A stretch of DNA of 64,000 nucleotides from Closterium sp. Naga37s-1 (GCA_947471745.1 CANJKZ010001109.1:496001-560000); one strand, 5' to 3'. Shown: positions 9,149 to 22,100, counted from the stretch's first letter. The notes: generated by a model from the sequence alone, not told the origin. Numbers and translations: made by a program.

Positions 9149-12100
9149 TCACTCCTGGCCGTAGCTCGACTTGACCTGCTTGACCACGCCGCTGAGTTTG
9201 GAGTAGTGCTGATACTGCTGGCGTGGCAGTCGCTTCGTGAGGAAGTCTGCTGCCATGTCACCGGTCGGGCAGTAGGTCAAGTTGACCTTGCCCTTGTCCA
9301 CCTCATCCTTCACGAAGAAGTACCGCAGCGCAATGTGCTTGGTGCGGTTGACGAAACCAGGTTTGTTCGCGATGCGAATCGCGCTCTGGTTGTCGCAGTG
9401 AAGGCGAAATGTGGGCGAGGCTGGAATTTTTGCCTCTTGCAGGAGTTCCTGCAAGTAGAGGCCTTCGCGAAGTGCTGCGGTTGCTGCGATGAATTCCGCT
9501 TCGGCTGACGACAGGGCAACCAGCTCCTGCTTCTGCGAGTTCCAGGAGATTGGTCCCGTTGGCTCGTGTCGGAACAGGAAGCCAGTCCTGGACCGTCAAT
9601 TATCGGGGTCTGCTGCGTGATCGGCGTCCACATAGCCGATGAGGTTGAAGGATGGAGTTGGTGCAGTTGAGTAGCACAGCCCAATCTTGGGCGTTGAAAC
9701 GAAGAACTGAAGGGCGCGCTGCAGATCCAGAAGATTCTCAGCCGTTGGTTTGCGTGAGTACTGCGCCAGCTGACTGGCGATGTACGAGAGGTCTGGCCTG
9801 CAGGTGACAGAGGCGAAGAGGAGGCATCCCAACTGCTGCTGGTAAGTCTGAATCCTAGTAGGGGATAGGGGTTTGTTGTCGGGTTTGTGGTTCGGTCCGG
9901 GAGTTCGGTAGGGAGTTGAGAGAGGTGCAGGTGAAATGTTGAACCGCTTCCCTAACTCCTCTGCGTACTTAGCCGCTGAGAGATGAATGGCCTCAGGCGC
10001 GTAGGAGATGTTGAGGCCTAGAAACTGCTTCACCTCGTAGTTGCACGTGATGTCGACGCGCCCCGCCAAGGCCTTCTCGAACTGCTCGAGAAGCTCGTTG
10101 TTTGAGCCTGTGTAAAGCAGGTCGTCGACGTACACCGTGAGGAGAATGTATTCCCCGCGGAATTCGCGGCGATACATTCCTGGATCGTGCTGCATCTGCT
10201 TGAATCCGATTTCAAGCAGGATGTTGTGCAGGTACTGCTGCCACAGCCTCGGAGCCTGTTTGATCCCGTAGAGTGACTTGCGCAGTTGGCACACGCGCGA
10301 GTCCCCTCCGCCGTAGGTGTGCGGCTGCTCCACGTAGATCACGGCGTCCACTAACGCGTACAGGAACGCGTTCTTCACGTCGATCTGGCGGAGTGGTAGG
10401 TGCCTTGCAGCTGCAATGGCGAGCAGGATTCGAACGGAGGTATGGCGGCTAACTGGGGCGAACGTCTGGTCGAAGTCGATGCCATGCCTCTGATCGTAGC
10501 CGCGAACCACCCAACGCGCCTTGAAGCGCTCGATCGTTCCGTCCGCTGCGGTTTTCACGCGGAAGACCCACTTCCCCGAGAGGATTCTTGCGCCTTTGAT
10601 CGCCGCGCGGTCGACTAGCACCCAGGTGTCTCGTGACTCCAGCGCCTTGATCTCTGCATCCATTGCTTCGCGCCATTCCTTGCTGTGTGGTCCAGAAAGA
10701 GCTTCGCGCGGATTTCAGGGCTCGATGACACGTGGCGCCTTCGAAGTTGCGGTGTGAAGCCCGAGCAGCTGCAGTCCTGAGATAGTGCTGTCGTGGCGAC
10801 GTTGCGGGATGACTTCCTGTACGTCGTCGTCATCGCTTTCTGGTTCAGGAGGCGCTGGTGGTGCTGTGCCTCTGCCGCTTCCGCCTGTTCCGCTTCCGCC
10901 TGCTGCGCCCATTCCTCCTCCCGAGGAATCGTCGTCGTCGTCGTCGCTGCTGCGTCGTTCTTCCCACACGAACTCGCCCCTCGTGTCCTGCTCCAAGATT
11001 GCTGCAGCGGCTTCGTCTTCGGGCGTTGCGTAGCTGTGCCCATCGTTCGCGTAGACGCGGTTCGCGTTCGTTTCTTCGTCGCGGCGGAACTGGTCGAGGA
11101 AGAGGCGCTCGTAGAAGATGACGTCGCGAGCGTGAGCGATTTTCTGACTGAGGAGGTCCAGGACGATCCACGCCTTGTACTCGTGACTGATGCCGAGATG
11201 GATCCCCCAGCGCGCGCGGCTGGCGAATTTGCCGATGGTTGAAGTCGGCGGGCGGTATTGAACCATGCACCCCCATACGCGTAGCATGGAGGTATCCCCT
11301 TTGGTCCCGGTCCATTTGACGTGCGGGGACAGATTGCCGGTGATGGCGGTGGTCGAAAGTAGGTTGTGCACCCGCACGGCGTGGTGCATCGCGTAGGTCC
11401 AGTAGATCGGTGGCAATTTCGACTGCTTCATCAGCGCGCGCACCTTCGTCATTAGCGTGCGGTTCGTCCGCTCAGCTACGCCCTTCTGCTGGTGCGCGTA
11501 GGGGAGAGAAATGTGGTGCTCGATCCCCTTTTGCGTGAGGTAGGTTTGCATCTGGTTGCTCCTGAATTCTGCCGCGCCGTCAGATTGCCAGATTTTCAGC
11601 TTCTTCCCAGACTGTCGCTCTGCGTGCGCCAGCCAGAGGCGAAACGCCTCGTAGGCTCTGTCGCGTGACTCCACGTTCACGACCCACACGTAGCGCGTTC
11701 CAGCGTCGATGAAGGTGAGCGTGTACATTTCGTCCTCGACTCCGCAATGCCCCACGTTCAGGAAGTCGCTGTACACCTTGTGCAGCTTGGGGTAGCGGTT
11801 CGTTCCAGGTTCGAGCAGCGGGAACGGTTGGTGGCTCAGCGCAACTTCGGGGCAGACGGTGCAGTTGCGCGGATGTGTCGCGCCTCTCACTTCGGAGCCA
11901 TCAGGGCGCAGGAGTGCGCCAGGAGCGAAGACGCCTGCGTCGATGCAGTTTTTCAGCGTCGCGCGTGAAGGGTGTCCGAGGCGCTGCTGCCAGAGAGTAT
12001 CGTCAGCGCGAAAGCCGGAGGTGCGCATGTAGCGCGCGCGCGCTTCCTCAGGGTCTTCGTCAGGTACAGGAGCAGGTTCTGCTGCTACTCCCTCTGCTTC

Positions 12101-15030
12101 TTCTTCTTCTGGCGCGGTAGTCAGCATCAGCGCCAAGAACTCTCTGTCGCGAATCTCAGAGAGCAGAATGTTGGTCCCGGGGATGGTTCCAGGGACGAAG
12201 GTGGGTTCGCGTGGCTCAGGGGCAGGTCCGTAGACGGTCCGACGCGGGGTTGACGGCTCGTTGCCCCAGATGATGGTGTCCCATGGATGGCGACGCGGGG
12301 GGTTGTCAGGAGGAGGTGGTGCGAGTGGAATGTGACGCGGGGGACGACCAAGAGGAACGACTGCAGGTGTTGCCTCAGTTTCCTCAGCTTCATCCTCTCC
12401 CCCCTTTCGTTCTTCGCGGAAAGTACCCCAGCCGCTATTGTCGGCGCTAGTTGCGGCGCCCCATCCACCGCTCGCGTTGGCCCAGGTTCCGCCGTTGTCT
12501 CCCCAGCCGCTAGTGTCACTTGTTCCCCATCCTCCAGCGCTCCCCCACCCCCCTTCATTGGAGGCACTTTCTTCAGCCTCAGCTCCCCAGGTGGCGCAAG
12601 CGAAGGTCCCACGTGCTTCTGCGAGGCTTTGCTGGCGAAGCTCCTCAGCTTCGCGGCGCGCCAATTCTTCCTCTTGCTCCACGGTGAGTTTCTTCGACGA
12701 GTCGCGTCGATGAGAGTAGATGGCCAGAAACTTCTCGTAGGTGTAGGGTCGCGGCTCACCATGGGCATCAAAGATGCCGACGCCAGTTCCGCGCAGCATG
12801 CCTTGAAGGTGCTGTGAGGGGGGACCGATGAGGGGATGCTCTGGCGTGCCGAAAATGCCGTGGGTAGTAACTTCAAGCTCGAGCTGCGACATCCCTTCCT
12901 CTGGGGCGCGTGGCGCTCTGCTTCAGCGATGGCGGCGAGTCCGCGGCCGGCAATCGCGCTCGTTGATGTCGTCGGCGTGTAGCAATCCCTACAGATGCCA
13001 TCTGGATCGGGGTTGTGTAACGCCGTTTCGCGTAGGTGGGGATGATGTGGCACCCACGGTCTGCCGTCAGGGTGCTTCCAATCCCTGCGGTGGATGTGCT
13101 CGAAGCGCAGTGGCACGAGATCAATCAACTCGTGCGAGTCGCCGCTGCAGTCGGGAATGTCGAAATCTAGGACATACACTCCATTTTTGGAGTGCGCTCG
13201 TCCGATCTGCCTGCGGGGAAATTTGCGCGATTCGTAGTGCAGCAGGATGTCTCGCGTCGCGCGATCCGTGCTGAGGTCGACGCCGCAGTCCATGAGCTGT
13301 GCGGCGGACAGGAGGTTGAAGCGCAGGTTCTGGACGATCAGCACATCGTTAAGCGTGATGTGCGTGCGGCTTCCACGTGCTTTGAGCACGACAATGCCTT
13401 GTGCGCTTGCGCGCAGGCGCGTGTTGTTCGCCACAGTGACGTAAGTGACTGTAGGGATGGGGACGGCGTTGGATATGTAACGCTCGGAGCCCACCATATG
13501 CTGGCCGCAGCAGCTGTCCAGGTACCAGGTGTTGTAGCGCTTGTTGTCGTCACGTGCGAGCAGCGCCAATCGCGGTGTGATGATGTGCGGGGTGTCGAAC
13601 TTCAGAAATTGCTCGCGCGAGAGCCAATCAAGTGGCGCCACCCGCATGTCTGGTATGTGCGGGGGACTTTCAAGCAGCGGGACTGGGAGGTTCCGGTCCT
13701 GGTCGTCGTCGTCGTTGAAGTCGCGGTGCGGGCTGAACGGGTTGTTGTTGGTGAACGCGCCGATGGGGTGCGGTGCTGGCTCAGGTGAGGGTGAGCGAAC
13801 ACGGCGACGACGTGACTCGCCTGTCATGGCCATGTTGCTCATGACGTTTCGCGTAGGGGCAGTTGATGGCTGCTGCTGCTGATGCTGAACGGTTGAGTTC
13901 AGATTGCGCGCGGGTGGGGGTTGATACCCTTGGGCTGGACGCACGTCGCCTCGTGCGTCTTGTCGGCCGGACCAGTTGCTCGGATTGGTCTGGCGAGGGC
14001 GAGATCGGAACTTACATCGATCCGCCAAATGCCCGAAGTTTCTACAGATTTTGCAGTAGAGGCGCCGCGGTCGTCGCTCTTCATTGTTGTCGGCGTAGAA
14101 GGAGAGCCGTTCGCGTTCTTGTCGTGGCGCTGGTCGCTGCTGATCCATATCCCGTTGTTCGACGAGAAGGGCGGCGCAAAGGGCGGCCTCCGAGATGACC
14201 CCCTGCTGTCGGAGGAGCGCCTTGCAGGGCCGCCACTCTGGGCCAAGCCCTTGAAGCACAATGTTCACGAAGATTTCCTCGGAAATCGAGCTTCCCAACT
14301 TCACGATTTGATCGCGAAGGCTCCGACAGCGGTTGATGTAGCTGTTGACCTTCTCCCCTGAGGTAATCTTAGTTTCCAGCTGTTGCTGGAGTAGTCGGCT
14401 CGAGGAGACGGAGTCCTTGGGCTGATACACGCCGTTCAGGTGGCGCCAAGCGTCGAGGGCTGGGGCAGCCGATGTCTTGTATGAACGAATGTTCAGCTGC
14501 TCCGCCGACGACATGTTACGCAGAAGAATCCCGTACGCCATCAGGGACTCGTTATAATAGCGAGTCCTTGCGTCGTCGGTTTCCTCAGCAGGTCCCGAGT
14601 AGCTCGCGTCGAAATAATGATAAATCTGCGCGTTTTGCAGCAGCAGCTCCAGCTCGAAGCTCCAGGTGTAAAAGTCTCTTCCGTCAAAGCACACACTTGT
14701 CTTTATTTTTTATATGCTCAAAAACCTTGATTGCGCGGAGAGAATTGCTTCATCGCTGGGACAGGGAGTCTTGGGGGTTGAGCCATTCGTATCTAGGGAG
14801 AAGCCTTGCGGGGCGGAGTTTTGGCCGTTTGACGCCGGTTGAGTGGGTTGGGAAGAGGTTCCCGCGTCGCCATTCCGCAATGTTTGGAGTCCTTGCTCCA
14901 GGCTCGTGAGTCGCTGAAGCAGTTGTGCGAGGACGGCGGAAGGGATCGCCGTCGTTTCCTCGCTTGTCGCAGCCGGGTTGGGCTGCGCTTCAGCCGTCAG
15001 ATTCGTCTGACCACCAGATCCTCCGGCCAT
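9149..15030 (-). pseudogene. Copia gag-pol polyprotein of E2, broken by stops and a frameshift
   Basis: The likely original start is the ATG at 15030 (MAGGSGGQTNLTAEA). The first interruption is a TAA at about 14710, and translation resumes in the same frame with CFDGRDFYTWSFELEL. Gag (zinc knuckle CKICRNFGHLADRC) and protease (WYLDSCCGQHM, about 13500) follow. The frame shifts by one near 12893. The next segment (to 10715) carries a GW/WG-rich linker, the GAG-pre-integrase motif (WQQRLGHPS) and an integrase with HKVYSD, WQSDGAAEF and GVAER. An in-frame TGA at 10715 precedes RT (9596-10663; YVDD near 10125). A further in-frame TGA at 9596 precedes RNase H (SSAEAEF, TKHIALRYF), which ends at 9149. 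Each segment is long and otherwise clean, so decay is recent. Confidence 0.9.
12425..12592 (-). other. GW/WG-rich linker in the E2 polyprotein
   Basis: Within about 55 residues there are six WG dipeptides (ATWGAEAEE, GGWGSAGGWGT, SGWGD, GGWGA, SGWGT) plus GGTWA, in a Gly/Ser/Asn/Ala-rich, acidic setting. The segment lies between the protease and the GAG-pre-integrase motif, where E1 has its Thr/Ala repeats. Established knowledge: reiterated GW/WG motifs in disordered sequence form Argonaute 'hook' platforms. Argonaute binding here is inference only. Confidence 0.8.
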
Positions 15031-15111
15031 TCTCACACGCGAGCGTGTGCCGGACGCCACTTTCCGAATGTCGTAATTTTCGGGAGTGGCAGTGCGAAGG
15101 ATTCCTGAGCC

Positions 15112-15123
15112 GCTCTCATACCA
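15112..15123 (-). promoter_or_regulatory. Primer binding site of E2
   Basis: Reads TGGTATGAGAGC on the minus strand, identical to the E1 site and adjacent to the inner end of the 5' LTR at 15124. Confidence 0.85.
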
Positions 15124-15572
15124 TGCTGCGATCAGACGTTGATCGTGGCCTAGGATCTACTCAGGAAGGTTCGCACGCAGAGAAGTGATGTTGGTGGGCC
15201 CTTGACCTCAATAGCAGAGTGAATGTAAAATGCTTTGAGATAATTTAAAACATGCAAATACAGCAAATATAAATATGAGTACAAGGGAGATGAAACGACC
15301 TAGCTAGCCATGTACTCTAAGGGGTACATTCCCTTATTCAAATACATTCCCAACCGTGCGGCGCGAACAGTTACGAAACTGTTCCCGCCGAAACCATCCT
15401 GCCTGCAGCTGCCTGATGCTGTCTGCTCCGACGGTCCAGATGCGTCCCAACTGTCTGACGCTTCGAGTCGATTCCAACCGTCTGACGCTTCGCGTTCATT
15501 CGCGATACTGCGTGCTTCTCTTTGCTGCGGTGAGGAGTGCACAGTAATATTCAAGTATTACTATTCGTAACA
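15124..15572 (-). repeat. 5' LTR of E2 (449 bp)
   Basis: Pairs with 8694-9141. Differences seen are about six substitutions and one single-base indel. It is followed by the target duplication GGTCG at 15573-15577. Confidence 0.95.
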
Positions 15573-15577
15573 GGTCG

Positions 15578-16117
15578 CAGCAATGAGTCTGAACATAGGA
15601 GGTTCTTCAAGAAAGAATTAGGCCACTTATAGCATTATTGTATAAAAAGGAGTGAATCTTGTATATTACTTCACAAAAATATATGTGAGCGAAGTAGGTT
15701 GTTTATTAAAAGTTCAGGCGACTGTATAAATTGATATTGTTGTTAGATATAACACACCATGTTCCAATCGATAATAGCTAGTCTGTCTTCACCGCTTGGA
15801 ATACTACCTAGCTCTGGGAGTCTGTAATTCATATCTCTTCTGACGAGTTGGCCGAAGTGTAACTCATGCTTTTGCCTGTTCCACGCCAGCAGCGAGTTCC
15901 TCTACTATCGCACCTATCGCACTGGACCAGAGAGTAGTAACTCTTTCGCGGCTCGCGGTCTCCGCATATAATTTTGGCTGGACGAAGTGGCCGGAGATTA
16001 CAAGGGTGTATTTGAGAGGTCACAACGGCGCAGTTACTTGTCACGCTTCTAGCTCTAACGCTCGCAATTCTTCTCAACGACAAATTTTCCGGAATGCACG
16101 GAACATCTGCTACCGGC
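15578..16117. other. Upstream region of the UBAC2-like gene
   Basis: 540 bp between the E2 target duplication and the ATG of the UBAC2-like gene. AT-rich at 15590-15760 and then more GC-rich. A promoter is expected here but no clear TATA box can be assigned with confidence. Confidence 0.4.
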
Positions 16118-19100
16118 ATGAGTCTGGCCGGACCGGCAGGATTTGGTACGTAGAACGTTAAGTCGTAGAATCTGACGACGGCAGTTCTCGGAGTACACAT
16201 CATCACTGACGCCTCGTCGCACAACACTGACGCCTCGTCGCACAGCACTGACGCCTCGTCGCACAGCACTGACGCCTCCTTCCCACTTCCCCCTCCCCAC
16301 TCTCCCCCAGGCGGAGCCCCTGTTACCTGCGCCATCGTCGTCCTCTCCGCGCTCTCCTCCCTCTTCCTCCCCCTCGGCCCGCGCGCCGCCCTCGCCGCCC
16401 TCTCCTACCCCGCGCTCTTCCTCCGCCACCACTTGTGGCGCATGCTGCTTGCGCCGCTGCCCTTCCCCGCGCTTCCCGCGCTGCTGCTGGGCTGCGCGCT
16501 GCTCTTCCTGCTGCGCACGCACGAGCGCCAGATGGGCCCCTGCAAGTTCACCGTGCGTGGATTGGGTTCTTGGGGGAAAGGGGAGGGGAGGGGTTGTTTC
16601 GGTGGGGGGGAGGTGGGGGGAGGGGGGGGGGAGGGGGAGGGGGCTTTCCTGGCTCTGGTGCTTTCTCATCCCACCGCTGCTCTTCCTGCTGCGCACGCAC
16701 GAGCGCCAGATGAGACCCTGCAAGTTCACCGTGCGTGGGTAGGGGCTTCCTTGGGGGGAATGGGGAAGGGGAGATTTCCCAGGGGAGGTATTCTAGTGCG
16801 AACTATCCAGAGGAGGTTTCCCAGGTGTGTGATTTCACAGGGGGGTGAGGTGAGTTGCCTTGAGGGATGAAATGGCTTGATTGTCAGGGGGTGTGTACGC
16901 ATGTTCTCTCTAATTCCTGCACTAGATGGGCCTCTGAAAGTGTGCCTCGCGCCTCTCTCGCGCCTGTCTCCCTCTCCCTCTCCCTCTCCCCCTCCCTCTC
17001 CCTCTCCCTCTCCCCCTCCCTCTCCCTCTCCCTCTCCCCCTCCCTCTCCCTCTCCCTCTCCCTCTCCCCCTCCCTCTCCCTCTCCCTCTCCCTCTCCCCC
17101 TCCCTCTCCCTCTCACCTCTTCCTCCCCGAGCAGGTGTTTTGCCTCTTCTCCATCCTCGTCTCCTCCACACTGCAACTCCTCTTCCTGCTGCTCACAGGT
17201 ACTAGGTACTCTCCACGCCTACTAGGGTAGTACCCTCCCTTCACCTATTCTTGAGACGCCTCAAAACTCCTCAAAACTCCTCAAAAAATGCACCATCGTC
17301 TCCTCCATACTGGCAGCTGTGCAGCTGGCAGGTTGACACCCTTGCCCTTTCCTCCTCCCAGTTTTTGTTCTCGCCTTAGAGTTTATACTAGGGTCGCTTG
17401 AGCACTGCCATATGCACAGCACAGCACGTACACACACACATACACCCTCCTTGAAACCGCATGTTGCTGGCGTGGTCTTCGCCTTTCCATTCTCACAAAG
17501 CGGTCCATGCATGTATTAGCAACCAGAAAATACAAACATGCACGAGGGATATGGGACATACACATGGGACATACATCTCAGTTACAAACCAGCCTCTTAT
17601 CCCACCCACTCCCTCGCTCCGTCTAAGGCCGTATCCCTGGGTGGTGGTAGGGCCACTGTAGATGGCAGGCGGGAAATGCGCATGCCACGAATCTGTATAT
17701 CGCGGGGTAGGTTGGTGTAAAAAAAATCTAGCGCATGCGCCTCGCGAGTGATTGGTTGTGCGGAAATGTGAAATTGTGGACCGGGTAACATGACCCAGTC
17801 GGTTGGTGTTGGTTCCTCAAATCAAGTGGGGGTGTAACCGCCTATGCGACGAGAGAGGTTTCGTATCTGTGCTGTGGTTGGTGGCTTCAATTCGGGTGCG
17901 TTTGTCGCCAAATGTGTTTCGATTGCCACCAACTGCGAATCGCGCGCGACTCGGGCCAAAAGTTGATGGCATGCGGGAAAGCCGCATGCCATCGACAGTG
18001 CCAGCTACAGCTGCCCTGCCACCACCCACCCAGGGATACGCCCTAAGGGAGCGCCGGCGTGTTGCTGGCGTGGTCTTCACCTTTCCATTCTCACTCCCTC
18101 TTCCTCCTCACTCGCTCCTTCTCATTCCCGACCAACCCATTCACCCCTCCAACCCATCCGTCTGCCCATCTCCCCATCCCTATTCTCCTTTTCCCCCCCA
18201 TCAGGCCCACCAAATTCTCTCACTCTTCCACCCTCCTCCTCCTCCGCCGTCGCCGCCTCCTCACCCTTCTCCTCCTCCGCTCTCTCCGCCCCTCCCGGGG
18301 TTCTCACACTCTCCCCCGGTCCTTACGCACTCATCTCCGCCCTCCTCCTCCTCTCATACGCGGACGTGCCCCCCTCCACCCGCTTCCTCCTCTTCTCCCG
18401 AATCCCCTTCACTGATAAGGCCCTGCTCATACTCGCAGGCTTGCAGGTGCGTGTGAGGACACGGTTGGAGGGAGGGACGGGGGGAGGGAGGGAGGGAAGG
18501 ACGGGGGGTGGGAGGGAGGGAGGGACGGGGGGTGGGAGGGAGGGAGGGACGGGGGGAGGGAGGGAGGGACGGGGGGAGGAAGGGAGGGAGGGACGGGGGG
18601 AGGGAGGGAGGGACGGGGGGAGGAAGGGAGGGAGGGACGGGGGGAGGGAGGGAGAGGGTCTGCAGGAGGGCAAGGGCCTGAACAACCGCAGAAGTGACTG
18701 CTCTGATACACCACCTCCCTCGCACCCACCTTTCCCCCACCTCCCTCGCACCCACCTTTCCCCCACCGCCCTCGCACCTCCCTCCTTTATCCGGCCGCTC
18801 ATTCGGTTCTTTTTCGAGAAGTCTCAGAAGCCATTAGTCGGATAACTCTCATTGACCACCACCTCTCTCTCCTCTCTCCAATCCAAAGACCATCAGACTC
18901 CTCCCTCCTTTTTCTCGAGTCGACCCAAAAGTCAACTCTCATTGACCACCACCTCTCCCTTTCTCCAAAAACCATCACAATCCTCCTTCCTTTCTCTGCC
19001 CCTCTCCTCCTTCACGCCTTGTGCTTCCCTTCTGACCTTTGAGTCGACTCAAAAGTCAGCTCGCCTTGTGCTTCCCTTCTCCATTCCCCTCACCTTCGCA

Positions 19101-22100
19101 GCTGTTGCTTCCCGACGGCCTCTCTTCTCTCCTTCCCGGCTGCACAGGCCTCGTTGCTGCTGCGCTCTACCGCCGCACATGCATGCACTCAAGGGTCAAC
19201 ACATCATTGTGTCGTGCTCCCTCTTTCCCCTCCCCTCACCGTCGCAGCTGGTGCTTTCAGACGGCCTCTCTTCTCTTCTTCCCGGCTGCACAGGCCTCGT
19301 TGCTGCTGCGCTCTACCGCTGCAACGCCCTGGGGATACGTAAGCTCGCGGTAATCCGATTCGCATCAAACAACACCACCTCTCATCATCCCAAGCACGAG
19401 TCCCTCTCCCTGTCGAGGTGACTTTTGAGTCGACTCAGAAGTCAATCACCACCTCTCATCATCCCAAGCACGAGTCCCTCTCCCTGTCGAGGTGACTTTT
19501 GAGTCGACTCAGAAGTCAATCACCACCTCTCATCATCCCAAGCACGAGTCCCTCTCCCTTTCGCTGCAACCCCCTGGGGATACGTAAGCTCACAGTAATC
19601 ACAGTTCAGTTGCATGGCTGTTCTGCCACTTTTAAAGGCCACTTCATGGCTGTTCTGCCACTTTAAAGGCCACTTCATGACTTTTCTGCCACTTTAAAGG
19701 TCACTTCATGGCTTTTCTGCCACTTTAAAGGCCACTTCATGGCTTTTCTGCCACTTTAAAGGCCACTTCATGGCTTTTCTGCCACTTTAAAGGCCACTTC
19801 ATGGCTGTTCTGCTTCTACGTGTTCCCTGGGGAGGCATAGGCTCGTCGTGGTCATGTCACAGTATAGTTGCTTCTTGGAGTTTTAAAATCCTGGGTTATG
19901 GGTTGTTCTGCTTATACGTGGATTTTCTGCCGCCATGGCTGCTGCTGCTACTGCTGCTGCTGCTACTGCTGCTGCTGCAAAACTTCTTCTTTTTCTTCCT
20001 TGCCCGCCCCCTTTACTCCCCTCTTCCCACATATCAAGTCTTGTTCCGGATTGCGCTTTCGTTGCAACCAACCACTCCATTTCCCTCTCCTCCACAGCTC
20101 TATTCCTCCCTTCCTTATTTTCTTCCTTCCTTATTTTCTCCCTTCCTTTTTTTCTTTTTTCCTTATTTTCTCCCTTCCTTTTTTCCTCCCTTCCTTATTT
20201 TCTTCCTTCCTTATTTTCTTCCTTCCTTATTTTCTCCCTTCCTTATTTTCTCCCTTCCTCATTTTCTCCCTTCCTTATTTTCTCCCTTCCTTATTTTCTC
20301 CCTTCCTTATTTTCTCCCTTCCTTATTTTCTCCCTTCCTTATTTTCTCCCTTCCTTATTTTCTTCCTTCCTTATTTTCTCCCTTATTTTCTCCCTTCCTT
20401 ATTTTCTCCCTTCCTTATTTTCTCCCTTCCTTATTTTCTCCCTTCCTTATTTTCTCCCTTCCTTATTTTCTCCCTTCCTTATTTTCTCCCTTCCTTACTT
20501 TCTCCCTTCCTTACTTTCTCCCTTCCTTATTTTCTCCCTTCCTTATTTTCTCCCTTCCTTTTTTCTTTCCGTCCCTCCGTCCTTCCGTGCATCCTTGCAT
20601 GCAGATACCTGAGCCTGTGGCGCCTCGAGAGCCGTCCGTCCATCCTTCCCTCCGTCCTTCTGTTTACCCTAAACCCATGCAGATACCCGAGCCTGTGGCG
20701 GAGCAAGTGTCCTCCCGGCTTTCCGCTGCTGGCACTTACATAAGTGCCACCCTCGCTCATGCTCTCAGCTTGCTTACGCAGCTCCTGCAACGAGTGATGC
20801 AGCAACTGCAGCAGCGGTTGCAGCAATGGCTACAGCAGCAGCAGCAGCAGCGACGGCAGCAGCAGCAAGAGCATGAGAGGCCTGAACACGAGCAATCACC
20901 GTTTCTTCAACAGTCAAGATTGGAGCAGCAACAGCAGCAGCAGCAACAGCAACGGCAATGGCAGCAGCAGCAACGGCAGCAGCAACAGTGGCAGCAGCAG
21001 CAGCAGCAACGAGCAGAGCAAGTAACGGAACAGACTCCTCTGCTAGGATACCCTGTATGCCATACCATGCCCTGTGCTGTGATGCATTGCTGGCATTTGA
21101 GGCGTCTCAAGGTCTTGCCTCTTGAGACATCTCATAACCTTGAGACGCCCAAGTAACAGAATGGACTCCTCTGCTAGGATACCCTGTATGCCATGCACGC
21201 CCTGTTCTGTCCTGTATCGCTGGTTTGTTCATGCCAGCATGTGTGTAGCTTCTACCTGGTCAGCGACCTCTTTTGTGCCTCTGTGCCCTAGTGCCCTAGT
21301 GCCCTAGTGCCCTTGTGCCCTTGTGCCCTTGTGCCCTAGTGCCCTTGTGCCCTTGTGCCCTTGTGCCCTAGTGCCCTAGTGCCCTTGTGCCCTTGTGCCC
21401 TTGTGCCCTAGTGCCCTTGTGCCCTAGTGCCCTTGTGCCCTTGTGCCCTTGTGCCCTAGTGCTATCTTCTCCCATTCTTCCCCTCTGCTCCTTATCTCCC
21501 CCCACTCTTGCCCTCTCTGCCAACACACTCCCCCTCCACCCTCCCTCTGTCCTCCCAGCTGCCCGCCTATCTGCACGCGCCCTTACCACCGGCCACCTCT
21601 CTTCACCACTTCCCACACTCTTCCTCTCCCCCCCCCTTCACTTCCCTCTGCCCCCTCCCCCTCCCCCGTCTCCCTCCCAGCTGCCCGCCTATCTGCACGC
21701 GCCCTTCGGCTCGTTCCCCCGGGAACCATCCATCACTGCACTCGTTGCCATGGGCTTCGACCGCAGTGCTCTGGTCTCCATGCCACAACCCTGTGCTTGA
21801 GGCTCCTCAGTATCGCACTTACCGTCTGCCCCCCTGGCCTTCCACTACTTCCCCCTGCCCCCCGCACCCTTCCCTCTCCCCCTCTCTTCTTCTCTACCCG
21901 TTCCCCCCCCCCCCCCACTTCCCCTCTGCCCCCTCCCCCTCCCCCGTCTCCCTCCCAGCTGCCCGCCTATCTGCACGCGCCCTTCGGCTCCTTCCCCTCG
22001 GAACCATCCATCACTGCACTCGTCGCCATGGGCTTCGACCGCAGTGCCGCAGTGGCAGCGCTGCTGCAATGCCACCACGACCTCACGCTAGCTACCAACC

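Larger units (their letters stand above)
8694..15572 (-). mobile_element. Complete Ty1/Copia element E2 (6.9 kb), coding region decayed
   Basis: LTRs at 8694-9141 and 15124-15572 differ at about seven positions by eye (roughly 98% identical). The 5-bp target duplication GGTCG is at 8689-8693 and 15573-15577. On the minus strand a primer binding site follows the 5' LTR and a purine tract (GTGAAGGGGGG, at 9142-9152) precedes the 3' LTR. Gag, protease, integrase, RT and RNase H are all present in Copia order. The frame has three in-frame stops and one frameshift, so the element should not be autonomous. It is related to E1. Confidence 0.95.

Noticed and set aside
12880-12905. Programmed frameshift in E2
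   Set aside because: The related E1 reads through the corresponding region in one frame and E2 carries three further stops, so a mutation is more likely than programmed recoding.
15829-16729. Minus-strand ORFs over the start of the UBAC2-like gene
   Set aside because: Antisense to exons 1-2, which match the UBAC2 family in order and phase; the minus-strand frames contain repeats and no domain.
16966-17230. ORFs of Pro/Ser and Arg/Glu/Gly repeats
   Set aside because: Pyrimidine minisatellite in intron 2; only 17135-17198 is supported as an exon.
19801-21156. 451-codon plus-strand ORF rich in Phe/Leu/Pro/Ser then Gln
   Set aside because: Most of it is the 15-bp pyrimidine minisatellite, which is open in all three plus-strand frames. 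Only its 3' part (20683-21021) fits the UBAC2-like gene as exon 6.
21274-21463. Possible CRISPR-like array
   Set aside because: A continuous 10-bp tandem repeat without spacers in a eukaryotic intron.
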